Source: Flammeovirga sp. OC4
GTDB lineage: Bacteria > Bacteroidota > Bacteroidia > Cytophagales > Flammeovirgaceae
Assembly (NCBI RefSeq): GCF_000812565.1
Contig: NZ_JTAM01000039.1
Coordinates: 1 to 38,732, forward strand
Direction: 5' to 3'
DNA: 38,732 bases
Part shown: positions 1-8,891 of the stretch, in pieces
How positions within the stretch are numbered: position 1 is the first letter of the stretch
Layout of the letters: every line of letters begins with the position of its first letter
Program-made: the position numbers and the translations under genes
Notes under the pieces: model-generated
The model's input: the letters and a program-made list of their open reading frames with translations, nothing else
Database searches by the model: none
Told to the model about the DNA's origin: nothing

Positions 1-516
1 ATGGTCTGCACCATCCACTGATGCAAGTTTATCAGTCTTAAAAGTTGATGATGTAGCAGTAGAAGGTTTTGATGGCTCGACATTAGACTATACGATTACT
101 TATGCTTACGGCACTGAAGGTTCACCGAAGTTGTCAGCAGAGACGACAGATGCTAATGCGACATTTGAAATCAAGGATTCAGATATTGAAGGAGCTGCCA
201 CAGTAGTAGTAACAGCTCAAGATGGAACAACTGAATTGACTTATACCGTAAATTATGTATGGTCCGCTCCATCCACTGATGCAAGTTTATCAGTCTTAAA
301 AGTTGATGATGTAGCAGTAGAAGGTTTTGATGGCTCGACATTAGACTATACGATTACTTATGCTTATGGTACAGAAGGTTCACCGAAGTTATCAGCAGAG
401 ACAGCAGATGCTAATGCGACATTTGAAATTATGGATTCAGATATTGAAGGAGCTGCAACAGTAGTAGTAACAGCTCAAGATGGAACAACTGAATTGACTT
501 ATACCGTAAATTATGT
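1..516 (+). repeat. Two tandem, near-identical 258-bp coding repeats
   Basis: Bases 1-258 and 259-516 differ at only a few positions, for example tct/tcc near the start, tac/tat, and aag/atg in the middle. The near-identity at DNA level implies recent duplication or gene conversion inside the coding sequence. More copies may lie upstream of the window. Confidence 0.9.
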
Positions 517-1021
517 ATGGTCCGCTCCATCCACTGATGCAACACTAAGCGAAATAGCTTTGGATGGTGTTCTTTTAGACGGATTCTCAAGCGATCAATT
601 CTCGTATACAGTAGCTGCAGCTGAACTTCCAACAGCTACAGTAATAACTACAGATGAGAATGCAAAGGCAGAGATTATACCTATAGATGCGTTTGGTGGA
701 GTAATAGAAATTGTTGTAACTGCCCAAGACGGTATTACGAAACAGACTTATACTATTACAGTAACACAATCGACTCCTACATCTGTAGAAGATTTCAATG
801 CAAAAGTGAACATCTATACTTTCAACAAAAGCTTAATTGTTAATTCAGAAGAAATGCTTGATGGAAGTGTACTTCAAGTGATCAATATCCATGGTCAGCT
901 TATCCATAAACAATCATTAAATGGATTTAAAGCGGAAGTATCTAACCTACCTCAAGGAGTATTAATAATTTTAGTTGGAAATGAGGATGGAATTTTAAGA
1001 AAGAAAGTCGTCATTGAATAA
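2..1021 (+). CDS. C-terminal part of a secreted repeat protein (cadherin-like beta-sandwich repeats, T9SS tail); 5' end outside window
   Basis: The reading frame is open from base 2 with no start inside the window, so this is the 3' end of a longer gene. It begins with two almost identical 86-residue units (bases 1-258 and 259-516, period exactly 258 bp) and a third, divergent unit to about base 775. Each unit starts WSAPSTDA and ends with a VVTAQDGxTxxTYT strand, the pattern of the cadherin-like beta-sandwich repeats found in Bacteroidota surface proteins. The last 80 or so residues, from about base 780, resemble a T9SS type A sorting domain (VNIYTFNKSLIV, then a GQLIHKQSL strand, then a KKVVIE end). 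The likely role is an extracellular or surface-attached protein; no catalytic domain is visible in this part. The next gene on this strand is a GH16 enzyme with the same kind of secretion tail, but a terminator separates them. Confidence 0.75.
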   Translation, partial: WSAPSTDASLSVLKVDDVAVEGFDGSTLDYTITYAYGTEGSPKLSAETTDANATFEIKDSDIEGAATVVVTAQDGTTELTYTVNYVWSAPSTDASLSVLKVDDVAVEGFDGSTLDYTITYAYGTEGSPKLSAETADANATFEIMDSDIEGAATVVVTAQDGTTELTYTVNYVWSAPSTDATLSEIALDGVLLDGFSSDQFSYTVAAAELPTATVITTDENAKAEIIPIDAFGGVIEIVVTAQDGITKQTYTITVTQSTPTSVEDFNAKVNIYTFNKSLIVNSEEMLDGSVLQVINIHGQLIHKQSLNGFKAEVSNLPQGVLIILVGNEDGILRKKVVIE

Positions 1022-1053
1022 TTAGCGATATAGCTCAAATTTAGTTAGAAAAG

Positions 1054-1083
1054 AGAGGTACCATCTTGGGTACCTCTTTTTTT
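1054..1083 (+). terminator. Rho-independent terminator after the repeat protein gene
   Basis: Perfect 9-bp stem (1054-1062 with 1069-1077, AGAGGTACC/GGTACCTCT), a 6-base loop and a T run. It lies 32 bases after the stop codon. Confidence 0.85.
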
Positions 1084-1277
1084 GTGTCAAAAAAACAATT
1101 CTTAAAATCAGCTGAGATATACGTATTCCACACCATGTTAAAAACTTACCATAACGAGGTAATTCTTAAGAAGTTGATCACTGGGCAAGTATCTATCTTG
1201 AGGCGTAATAAATTTATAACTAAATGCATGAGATGATGCCAGCTTATCGATATGTATTTACAACCTCAGTTTAAATA

Positions 1278-3584
1278 ATGGAACATTTACTATTAAACTA
1301 TTCCAGAACTACAAAACTACTACTCTCATTTGTGCTCCTTTCACTTTACACTAAAAGTGTGTTTGCACAGCAACCTACTACCACTTCTGACCCTTCTGAT
1401 GTTTGGGAAATCCGCTGGAGTGCTTCCGATGAATTTAATGGGAACACGCCCGACTGGTCCAAATGGATCAGAACAGGAAACCTTCCAAACACTACGGCTT
1501 GGAAATGGGACAACAGCAACAATGTGAAAATTGAAGACGGTGTAGCCGCTTTGACGATGCGTCAAAATCCTAACAATGCTTCTGATGGAGGGACTTATTT
1601 TAAGTCAGGCATCTTGAAGTCGTATCAAACTTTTACCTATGGTTACTATGAGGCTAAAATTAAAGGTGCAGATATTGGTGAAGGTGTTTGCCCATCATTT
1701 TGGCTTTTCTCCAACTTTGATTATTCTGTAGGCAATGGCAAAACGGTGTACAGTGAAATTGATGTGGTGGAACTTCAACAATTCGACTGGTATGAAGGAC
1801 ATCAAGACGACATCTATGACATGGATCACAACCTTCATGCAGTAGTGATGCAAAACGGATCAGGAGTATGGAGAAGACCAAAACAACACCCTGATGAGCA
1901 ATTAAACAAATTTAGAGCTCCTTGGGACCCCACAAAAGATTATCATATCTATGGATGTGAAGTGAATGAAAACGAAATTATTTGGTACGTTGATGGTGTT
2001 GAAGTGGCGAGAAAGCCCAATACCTATTGGTACCGACCAATGAATGTTACATTGTCTTTAGGCTTGAGAAAACCTTTTGTAGAATTCTACAACAACAGAA
2101 ACAATGCAGTAAATCCTGAAACAGATCCTGAAGCGAAAGCGCAGTTGCCAGGTATGCCGACAACCATGTATGTAGATTATGTAAGAGTTTGGGAAAAATC
2201 ATCCTCTACAGCGCCTCCCTCGGTAGGAGTAGGAGAAATCGGTAACCCTAGCTTTGAAGAGGGCGATCTTTCTTACTGGAGTGCAAGTATTGGTTTACAG
2301 GAAGTGGTGACAAATACGAAGTCATCAGGTAGTTATGGTGCTAAAATTACAAATGGTAATGTGGCACAAGTTATAACTTTGGCAGCCAATACGACTTACA
2401 CGATCTCTGTTGATGGAAAAGTGGGCTCAAATGGCACGAGTGCTTTTTTAGGTATTACGAATGCTGTAACAGGTGATTTTATTACTAATCAAGAGTTTAC
2501 ATCTACAGCGTTTAGTAACAAAAGCATTACGATTACTACGGGTTCATCTGAGGAAAGATACAGAGTATGGTATTATTCTTCTGGAGAGGCTTATTGTGAT
2601 AACTTTACAATCGGAACAGGCGGCACACCTCCTGCCGATGTACCTGTAAATGGTGTATCTCTAAACAAAAGTACTTCTACGATTGGAGTGGGTGAGTCTG
2701 TTCAATTAAATGCATCGGTATCCCCCTCTAATGCCACTGATAAAACAGTAACTTGGTCTACAGCGAATGGTTCTATTGCTTCAGTTAATAATGGAAATGT
2801 AACAGGAGTAGGTGCCGGTACTACTAAAATTACAGCAACAACAAGAGATGGTAATTTCAAGGCCGAGTGCACAATTACGGTAACTGCTGGAAGCAGTGGC
2901 GGAGGTGGAAATTTGCCCACTACTGGTAGTGTGATTTGGCTACAAACCCTATCAGATGATTACGTTACTGTCAACACATCACAAGGAACAGCACTTCAAG
3001 CTACAAAATCATCAGTTTCTAGTTTTGAAGAGTTTACAGTGTTGGATGCAAACGGTTATTATGCCTTAAAATCTGTGGCTACTGGAAAGTATGTAACAGT
3101 AGCTTCTGATAATTCAATAAAATGTGGAGCAACAGGTATTTATGAAAGACAAAAATTCACTTTTGAATTAACATCAGATGGATATTTGATCTTGAAAGGA
3201 AAGATTAATGGAAAGTACATCAGTACGAACAGTTCAAAGGCTTTGATCGCAAATCAATCGAATGCTTCAGGAGCAACAAAATTTAGCTGGGAAAATGGTT
3301 CTTCTTCAAGAGTCAATACAATCCAGCAAACAAGCTTTGAGCAAGAGATTACGATCTATCCTAACCCTTACAAGTTTGGTAATTTATACATCAACCTAGG
3401 TGAGGTGCGAAGTGGAACGCTTCGAGTTTTTGATATAGGCGGAAAAGAATTTATTAATAAAACATTCAAAGGAATCGACGAAATAGTTCTTAAACAAGAT
3501 GAATTGATGAACCACAATGGTTTATTAATTTTCCAAATAGTAACAAAAGACGGCACTGCTACAACACGGACAATTTGTAATTAA
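1278..3584 (+). CDS. cgkA: Secreted GH16 kappa-carrageenase-like enzyme, multi-domain, T9SS cargo
   Basis: 768 residues. A signal peptide ends near VFA-30/QQ. The GH16 domain (about 42-306) carries the motif SEIDVVE with nucleophile E160, D162 and acid/base E165. Blocks such as DHNLHAVV, a W-R-P motif, IIWYVDGVEV and MNVTLSLGLRKP closely match what I remember of Pseudoalteromonas CgkA, so endo-hydrolysis of kappa-carrageenan is the best call; furcellaranase or another GH16 marine galactanase is the alternative. Then follow a jelly-roll CBM-like domain (about 317-446, starting NPSFEEGDLSYW), a BIG2 Ig-like domain (455-536, also present in CgkA), a Gly/Ser linker, a fascin/ricin-like beta-trefoil (551-673) and a T9SS sorting domain (685-768, with IYPNP). 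It would act outside the cell and feed oligosaccharides to the anhydrogalactose pathway about 1 kb downstream. The ATG is chosen because it gives a proper signal peptide. Confidence 0.85.
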   Translation: MEHLLLNYSRTTKLLLSFVLLSLYTKSVFAQQPTTTSDPSDVWEIRWSASDEFNGNTPDWSKWIRTGNLPNTTAWKWDNSNNVKIEDGVAALTMRQNPNNASDGGTYFKSGILKSYQTFTYGYYEAKIKGADIGEGVCPSFWLFSNFDYSVGNGKTVYSEIDVVELQQFDWYEGHQDDIYDMDHNLHAVVMQNGSGVWRRPKQHPDEQLNKFRAPWDPTKDYHIYGCEVNENEIIWYVDGVEVARKPNTYWYRPMNVTLSLGLRKPFVEFYNNRNNAVNPETDPEAKAQLPGMPTTMYVDYVRVWEKSSSTAPPSVGVGEIGNPSFEEGDLSYWSASIGLQEVVTNTKSSGSYGAKITNGNVAQVITLAANTTYTISVDGKVGSNGTSAFLGITNAVTGDFITNQEFTSTAFSNKSITITTGSSEERYRVWYYSSGEAYCDNFTIGTGGTPPADVPVNGVSLNKSTSTIGVGESVQLNASVSPSNATDKTVTWSTANGSIASVNNGNVTGVGAGTTKITATTRDGNFKAECTITVTAGSSGGGGNLPTTGSVIWLQTLSDDYVTVNTSQGTALQATKSSVSSFEEFTVLDANGYYALKSVATGKYVTVASDNSIKCGATGIYERQKFTFELTSDGYLILKGKINGKYISTNSSKALIANQSNASGATKFSWENGSSSRVNTIQQTSFEQEITIYPNPYKFGNLYINLGEVRSGTLRVFDIGGKEFINKTFKGIDEIVLKQDELMNHNGLLIFQIVTKDGTATTRTICN

Positions 3585-3593
3585 CACACTACT

Positions 3594-3622
3594 AAAGGCT
3601 GGCATTCTTGTCAGCCTTTTTT
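3594..3622 (+). terminator. Terminator after the GH16 gene
   Basis: 8-bp stem AAAGGCTG/CAGCCTTT (3594-3601 with 3612-3619) followed by a T run, 10 bases after the stop codon. Confidence 0.8.
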
Positions 3623-3660
3623 CATTCTTATATTCTATAAATAGTTGATTTACTATTAAG

Positions 3661-3940
3661 CACATTGTAAACTAAGTTTACGTTATTTATATTGTTTAGA
3701 AATCAGGAGATTTCTGATGATCTGAAGGACACGAATGACGCTGACGCTTAACATTCGCGCCATTGAGTTTTCTACCATTTTAGTTTGGTAGTTTTCCCCC
3801 TGGCATTGACTTCAAAGCCTTGAATTTTTTGCTTCTTTTTGTTTCAAGACAAAACGAAGAGGAAAGAAGCTTGAAAGTTGATCCTATCAATGCTTGCAGA
3901 AAGATTTATTAAAAAATGACGATAATTTAGTTTACAACAG
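3661..3940 (+). repeat. Dispersed hairpin repeat, copy A (280 bp, internally deleted)
   Basis: Non-coding. It starts CACATTGTAAACTAAGTTT and ends with the inverted counterpart AATTTAGTTTACAACAG, so the ends are imperfect inverted repeats sharing TTGTAAACTAA. Inside are a 7-bp hairpin AGAAATC-AGGA-GATTTCT (3698-3715), a second hairpin CGAATG...CATTCG (3732-3757) and a third arm CTTC..GAAG near 3830-3860. Compared with copies B and C it lacks roughly 100 bp of the middle (the part beginning attgaagggaaaagcg). ATTAAG occurs directly on both sides (3655-3660 and 3941-3946). Confidence 0.85.
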
Positions 3941-3946
3941 ATTAAG

Positions 3947-4337
3947 TGCACTGTAAACTAAGTTTTCGAATATTTATGATTTTTAGAAATCAGGAGATTT
4001 CTGTTGATCTGTAGGACACGAATGCCGCTAACGCTTAACATTCGCGCCAGTGGCATTCACCCCAATTCGTTTGGCAGTACTTTCCTCGGCCTTGAAGGGA
4101 AAAGCGTTAAGAATTTCATGAAGTGAGTCGTTAAAAATGATTTTGTTGTTTGAGCGCAGCGAGTTTAAAATCATTTAGGCGAGAGAAATGGAATTTAGCT
4201 TTTGACTTCAAAGCCTTGAATTTTTTGCTTCGTTTTTGTTTCAAGACAAAACGAAGAGGAAAGAAGCTTGAAAGTTGATCCTATAAATACTTGCAGAAAG
4301 GTCGATTAAAAGTTGACGATAATTTAGTTTACAACAG
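3947..4337 (+). repeat. Dispersed hairpin repeat, copy B (391 bp, near full length)
   Basis: Tandem to copy A and in the same orientation, separated from it only by ATTAAG, and followed by ATTAAG again (4338-4343). It has the same termini and the hairpin CGAATG/CATTCG (4019-4044). It also has a long perfect inverted repeat AAATGATTTT...AAAATCATTT in the middle and an arm CTTCGTTTT...AAAACGAAG near the 3' end. I see no convincing open reading frame in it. Confidence 0.85.
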
Positions 4338-4568
4338 ATTAAGTATCCGTTTAAAAGAGTTGTTATCTGTAATGGTTAAAACAGCTCTCAATTCTCTTTA
4401 CCTCCAATCACTTATGCTAATTTTTTACCGAGAATGGATAATTTTTAAGAATTCATTCAAAGCCGAACCCTCTAATTTTACATTATGATCAAAGCCTTGT
4501 AATTGGGAACTATTCAAACTTTGGTCAATCAAGCTAATTACTCAGAAAAGTTTAAGACTATATATTAA

Positions 4569-6596
4569 ATGAAAAAATTATTTGTAATGGCTTGTGCTGC
4601 CCTGATGACTCAGGTAGGTGTAGCACAGGAGAGAGGCGTTTTAGGGCAAGCAAATACCCCTAATGTAGCATTGAAAAGTATCAATTTAGGAGACTGTAAG
4701 TGGACAGAAGGTTTCTGGGCAGACAAATTTGAAGTGGCAGAAACGAATATGGTACCTTACATGGGAGAAGTGTTGACGGGTGATGTAGGACACGCTTTGA
4801 ATAACTTCAAAATTGCGGCAGGGATGAAAGAAGGGAAGCATCAAGGTATGCATTGGCATGATGGTGACTTCTATAAGTGGATTGAAGCAGCAATGTATGT
4901 GTATGCTCAAAACGGTGACAAAACGTTATTAGAAGAGATTGATGGTTATATCAAGATCATTGGTGAGGCGCAAGAAGATGACGGGTATATTCAGACGCAA
5001 GTACAGTTAAGATCTAATGTAGACCGTTATGAAAACCGTAAGTATCATGAGATGTACAATACGGGACACTTATTAACGTCTGCATGTATACATCATAGAG
5101 TTACAGGTCAGTCAAATTTCTTGGATATCGCAGTAAAGCATGCTGATTTCCTTTATAAGACATTTAATACAGATAACCCTCGTTATGGTCGTTTTGGTTT
5201 CAATCAAACTCAAATTATGGGATTGGTGGAGATGTATAGAACTACTGGGAATAAAAATTATTTAGACCTAGCGGAACGATTCATTAACAACAGAGGAAAA
5301 TATGAAGTAGAAGAAACGCCAGAAACGCAAGGTTACCCTATCGGTGATATGGTACAGGAGAGAGTGGCATTGCGTGATGCAGATGAAGCAGTTGGTCACG
5401 CTGTATTAGCATTGTATTACTATGCAGGTGCGGCTGATGTAGCTTCAGAAACAGGTGAACAAGCTTTAGTAGATGCATTGGACAGGTTATGGGATAATGT
5501 TACGAATAAGAAGATGTATGTTACTGGTGCAGTAGGACAAGCGCATTATGGAGCATCAACGAACCGAGATAAGATTGAAGAAGGTTTCATTGATGCTTAC
5601 ATGATGCCAAACATGACAGCCTACAATGAAACATGTGCCAACGTTTGTAACTCAATGTTCTCTTACAGAATGTTAGGCTTACATGGTGAATCAAAATATG
5701 CTGATATCATGGAGTTGGTATTGTATAACAGTGGTTTGTCAGGTATTTCTTTAGAAGGTAAAGATTACTTCTATTCGAACCCACTAAGAATGGTGCACGG
5801 ATCAAGAGATTACTCAAAACATAACACTGAAACACCGGTTAGAGAGCCTTATTTAGAGTGTTTCTGCTGTCCTCCAAACATTGTTCGTACCATTGCAAAG
5901 TCAGCGAACTGGGCTTACAGTTTATCAAAAGACGGTCTTGCAGTAAACCTTTATGGTAGCAATAGATTGGAAACGAAACTACAAGATGGCTCAACAATTA
6001 TTCTGAACCAAGTAACAAATTACCCTTGGGAAGGAACGGTAAATATTACGGTAGAAAAAGCAAAGAAACAAGCTTTTGATGTGATGTTGAGAATACCAAA
6101 ATGGGCTGTAGGTTCTTCTGTAAAAGTAAACAACGAAGCGGTAGATGTAAAAGTGGTAGAAGGAGAGTTTGCTACGATTAATAGAAAATGGAAGAAAGGT
6201 GATATCATCACTTTAGATATGCCAATGGAAGTGCAATTGGTGGAAGCAAATCCTTTAATCGAGGAAGCAAGAAACCAAGTAGCGGTAAAAAGAGGACCTA
6301 TCGTGTATTGTGTTGAAACACCTGATTTACCGAAGGGTACAAAAATATTAGATGTTTATTTTAAAGGAGGAGCACCATTAAAAGTAAATTATGATAAAGA
6401 TCTTTTAGGAGGTGTGGCAACTGTAGAAGCACCAATATTGATCAGAAAAGACCAAACAAAAGAGGACATGTATTCAACAGTAGATGTTCCAAAATTTGAT
6501 GAGTCTTCTATTCAACTCGTTCCTTATTTTACATGGAACAACAGAGGGAAAGCAGAGATGACAGTATTCATGCCAGTGATTTGGAATAATTTATAA
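4569..6596 (+). CDS. GH127-family glycoside hydrolase, probable exo-acting alpha-1,3-(3,6-anhydro)-D-galactosidase
   Basis: 675 residues with a signal peptide ending near VAQ-20, so probably periplasmic. The body matches the GH127/DUF1680 family, first known as beta-L-arabinofuranosidases. Against Bifidobacterium HypBA1, aligned from memory, the zinc site is complete: E338, C356 (in YNETC), C433 (the nucleophile position, in CFCCPPN) and C434. Arabinofuranosidase activity is therefore chemically possible. However, GH127 members in Zobellia carrageenan loci remove 3,6-anhydro-D-galactose from neocarrabiose oligosaccharides, and the next five genes here form the catabolic route for that sugar, so I infer that substrate. 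A strong terminator follows at 6606-6632. Confidence 0.8.
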   Translation: MKKLFVMACAALMTQVGVAQERGVLGQANTPNVALKSINLGDCKWTEGFWADKFEVAETNMVPYMGEVLTGDVGHALNNFKIAAGMKEGKHQGMHWHDGDFYKWIEAAMYVYAQNGDKTLLEEIDGYIKIIGEAQEDDGYIQTQVQLRSNVDRYENRKYHEMYNTGHLLTSACIHHRVTGQSNFLDIAVKHADFLYKTFNTDNPRYGRFGFNQTQIMGLVEMYRTTGNKNYLDLAERFINNRGKYEVEETPETQGYPIGDMVQERVALRDADEAVGHAVLALYYYAGAADVASETGEQALVDALDRLWDNVTNKKMYVTGAVGQAHYGASTNRDKIEEGFIDAYMMPNMTAYNETCANVCNSMFSYRMLGLHGESKYADIMELVLYNSGLSGISLEGKDYFYSNPLRMVHGSRDYSKHNTETPVREPYLECFCCPPNIVRTIAKSANWAYSLSKDGLAVNLYGSNRLETKLQDGSTIILNQVTNYPWEGTVNITVEKAKKQAFDVMLRIPKWAVGSSVKVNNEAVDVKVVEGEFATINRKWKKGDIITLDMPMEVQLVEANPLIEEARNQVAVKRGPIVYCVETPDLPKGTKILDVYFKGGAPLKVNYDKDLLGGVATVEAPILIRKDQTKEDMYSTVDVPKFDESSIQLVPYFTWNNRGKAEMTVFMPVIWNNL

Positions 6597-6605
6597 AAGC
6601 ACAAC

Positions 6606-6634
6606 AAGCAAGGAGAGTAGATCTCCTTGCTTTT
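6606..6634 (+). terminator. Strong terminator between GH127 and the transporter
   Basis: Perfect 11-bp stem AAGCAAGGAGA/TCTCCTTGCTT (6606-6616 with 6622-6632), 5-base loop, then TT. It begins 10 bases after the GH127 stop and 54 bases before the next start, so it probably lowers expression of the downstream genes relative to the hydrolase, or marks a separate promoter. Confidence 0.75.
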
Positions 6635-6659
6635 CTAGCCTTAATAAACGAATTATAGA

Positions 6660-7718
6660 ATGGACTTATTCGCAATTTTATTAATATTATGTGCCAGTTT
6701 CTTTCAAGGAACCTTTGGTCTTGGAATGAAGCACATTGCTCCCTTAAAATGGGAGAATTGGTGGTTGGTACATGCCACTACCGCCATGATTATATTACCC
6801 ATGGGTTGGGCTTTATTCGTAGAACCTAATACTTTTTCAATCATAGGTGAGATCGATCAATCTGTCATTTTTATGGCCATGCTTTTTGGTTTCTTATGGG
6901 GTATTGGCGGAATTCTTTTTGGAGTGAGTGTAGAATATACTGGCGTTAGTATTACGTATGGTATTGTGATGGGCTTGGCCGCTTCAATGGGATCGTTAGT
7001 ACCACTTTTCCAAATGGAAACTTTACCTGAAAACATGCCTTTGGTCTTAAGTGGTGTAGGATTACTCTTAGTCGGTGTTGGCATTACAGCAGTGGCTGGT
7101 GTGAAAAGAGACAAAGCTCAGAACAATGTTTTAGATGCCGAACAAGATTTTGAAGAAGATGGAGATGTTTTAGTGGCAAAACCTGCAGTAGCAGTTCAGC
7201 CTAAAAAATCCATTAAAACAGGCGTATTGATCGCAGTGACAAGTGGTGTTCTTTCCGCTTTATTGAATGTTGGTTTTACCAATGCATTACCCGTAGCAGA
7301 CAATGCGGTAAAGAATTATGGCACAAACCCTACAGACGCAAGTTTAGTGGCATGGGTAGTGGTATTGATCGGAGCTTACTTGATGAATTTTGGTTTTGCA
7401 ATGTTCAAACTTGTTCAAAACAATTCATGGGGTGGATTTAAAGTACAAGGTAGCTCAAAAGCCTATTTATGGTCGATTTTGGCCGGTGTCTTTTGGTTTG
7501 GTGCCTTGGGTATTTATGGACAAGGAGCCGCATTGATGGGAGACCTTGGACCAGTATTGGGTTGGCCTATGATGTTAGGTATCTCTTTGATCATCAGTAA
7601 TGTTTGGGGATACAGATCTGGGGAATGGAAAGGAGCCTCTTCCTCTTTTAAAATCTTATTAGGAGGCTTAGTAGTATTAATATTTGCGATTTGCCTTTTG
7701 GGCTATGCAAATGCATAA
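6660..7718 (+). CDS. RhaT-like sugar/H+ symporter (DMT superfamily)
   Basis: 352 residues with about ten hydrophobic segments in two blocks, separated by an acidic cytoplasmic loop (about residues 155-185). The N-terminus (LILCASFFQGTFGLGMK), the block GFLWGIGGILFGVSVEYTG and the C-terminal GPVLGWPMMLGISLIISNVWG are characteristic of the L-rhamnose-proton symporter family. Its place between the glycosidase and the anhydrogalactose enzymes suggests inner-membrane import of 3,6-anhydro-D-galactose or galactose; rhamnose itself is unlikely because no rhamnose catabolic gene is present. Only 12 bases separate it from the cycloisomerase gene, so the two are probably co-transcribed. Confidence 0.8.
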   Translation: MDLFAILLILCASFFQGTFGLGMKHIAPLKWENWWLVHATTAMIILPMGWALFVEPNTFSIIGEIDQSVIFMAMLFGFLWGIGGILFGVSVEYTGVSITYGIVMGLAASMGSLVPLFQMETLPENMPLVLSGVGLLLVGVGITAVAGVKRDKAQNNVLDAEQDFEEDGDVLVAKPAVAVQPKKSIKTGVLIAVTSGVLSALLNVGFTNALPVADNAVKNYGTNPTDASLVAWVVVLIGAYLMNFGFAMFKLVQNNSWGGFKVQGSSKAYLWSILAGVFWFGALGIYGQGAALMGDLGPVLGWPMMLGISLIISNVWGYRSGEWKGASSSFKILLGGLVVLIFAICLLGYANA

Positions 7719-7730
7719 ATAGAATAGAAA

Positions 7731-8891
7731 ATGAAAATCGTAGATATAACACCTTACGTATTATCCCAAGAATTAGAAACACCATTTTATTTTTCCCAAT
7801 GGCATTATGCTTCAAGAAAAATATGCTTGGTGAAAATCACTCTTGAAGATGGTACTTACGGTTGGGGAGAAGGTTATGGTCCTGCTGATATGATCAAGAC
7901 AGGGATTGATTTTCTAAAAGGTTTCATCATCGGTGAAAACGTTTTAGAAAACGAGAAAATCTGGCAGATCATGTACCTCAGAACATTGGACTTTGGTCGA
8001 AGCGGAATTTTTAATGCAGCGATCAGTGCCATTGATGTAGCTTGTTGGGATTGTAAAGGAAAAGTATTGCAGCAGCCTGTTTCAGTGCTGTTAGGAGGAG
8101 TGAAAAACCCTATTATTCATCCTTATGCAACAGGTTTTTATTTTACTGATTCTCCAACATTAGAGGAGGATTTGATCAAGGAAGCCAATTATTATAAAGA
8201 GCATGGATTCAGGGCGGCTAAAATGAAAGTCGGTTTGGGTATTGAAAAAGATGTTCATTATGTCAATCTATTAAAAAATGCGTTGGGTGATGATGTCAAA
8301 CTCATGATTGATTCCAATCACGCTTACAACTATAGAGAGGCATTAGAATTATGTAAAAGAATAGAGCACCTTAATATTGGATGGTTTGAAGAACCTGTTC
8401 ACCCTGAGGATTTTAATGGTTATCGTTCACTTCGTGAAAATACAACGATTCCAATTGCAGGAGGAGAGTGCGAATACTTGAAACATGGTTTTAAGCGACT
8501 CTTTGAAAATGACAGCGTGGATATTGCACAGCCAGATATTTGTGCTACCGGAGGACTGACGGAAGTGAAGAGAATTGCCACTTTAGCCCAAAGCTATCAT
8601 AAAGATATCGTGCCACATTCATGGGGAACTTGGATTGCCATCAGTGCAGCTATTCATTTTGTAGCAAACCTGGACCAAAACCCTGGTAGAATGTTTAGAA
8701 ATGCGCCAATGATTGAATTGGACAGAACAGAAAACCCATTGAGAGATGATGTGATTGAGCATCAAATTGAAGTCATCAATGGAGAAATTAAAGTACCTGA
8801 ATTACCAGGTCTAGGAATTGAAGTAAACCAAAAATATCTAAATAAATATGGAGACAATAGTTCAAAACAAAGCCTTGAAGTTTGGCAGTAA
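7731..8891 (+). CDS. Enolase-superfamily (MR/MLE) enzyme, probable 3,6-anhydro-D-galactonate cycloisomerase
   Basis: 386 residues. It has the capping domain and barrel of the mandelate racemase/muconate cycloisomerase group: K164-M-K166 at the end of strand 2, metal ligands D194 (MIDSNH), E220 (WFEEP) and E246 (GGE), and H296 in PHSWGT. In this context it would open and isomerise 3,6-anhydrogalactonate to 2-keto-3-deoxygalactonate, the step named DauB in Zobellia as I recall. Galactarate, fuconate or rhamnonate dehydratase activity is the family alternative, but the adjacent aldehyde dehydrogenase and ketodeoxygalactonate kinase favour the anhydro-sugar role. Its 3' end overlaps the next gene by 44 bases, which implies translational coupling. 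Confidence 0.75.
   Translation: MKIVDITPYVLSQELETPFYFSQWHYASRKICLVKITLEDGTYGWGEGYGPADMIKTGIDFLKGFIIGENVLENEKIWQIMYLRTLDFGRSGIFNAAISAIDVACWDCKGKVLQQPVSVLLGGVKNPIIHPYATGFYFTDSPTLEEDLIKEANYYKEHGFRAAKMKVGLGIEKDVHYVNLLKNALGDDVKLMIDSNHAYNYREALELCKRIEHLNIGWFEEPVHPEDFNGYRSLRENTTIPIAGGECEYLKHGFKRLFENDSVDIAQPDICATGGLTEVKRIATLAQSYHKDIVPHSWGTWIAISAAIHFVANLDQNPGRMFRNAPMIELDRTENPLRDDVIEHQIEVINGEIKVPELPGLGIEVNQKYLNKYGDNSSKQSLEVWQ

Noticed and set aside
3661-4337. Repeats A and B as a CRISPR array or tRNA cluster
   Set aside because: Units are 280 and 391 bp with inverted ends and no regular spacers; no cloverleaf or cas gene is present.
4291-4488. 65-codon plus-strand ORF
   Set aside because: Its first part lies within repeat copy B and it has no family resemblance; a chance frame in AT-rich DNA.
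6660-7718. Rhamnose-specific transporter
   Set aside because: Family match is to RhaT but no rhamnose catabolic gene is near; the whole cluster points to anhydrogalactose.
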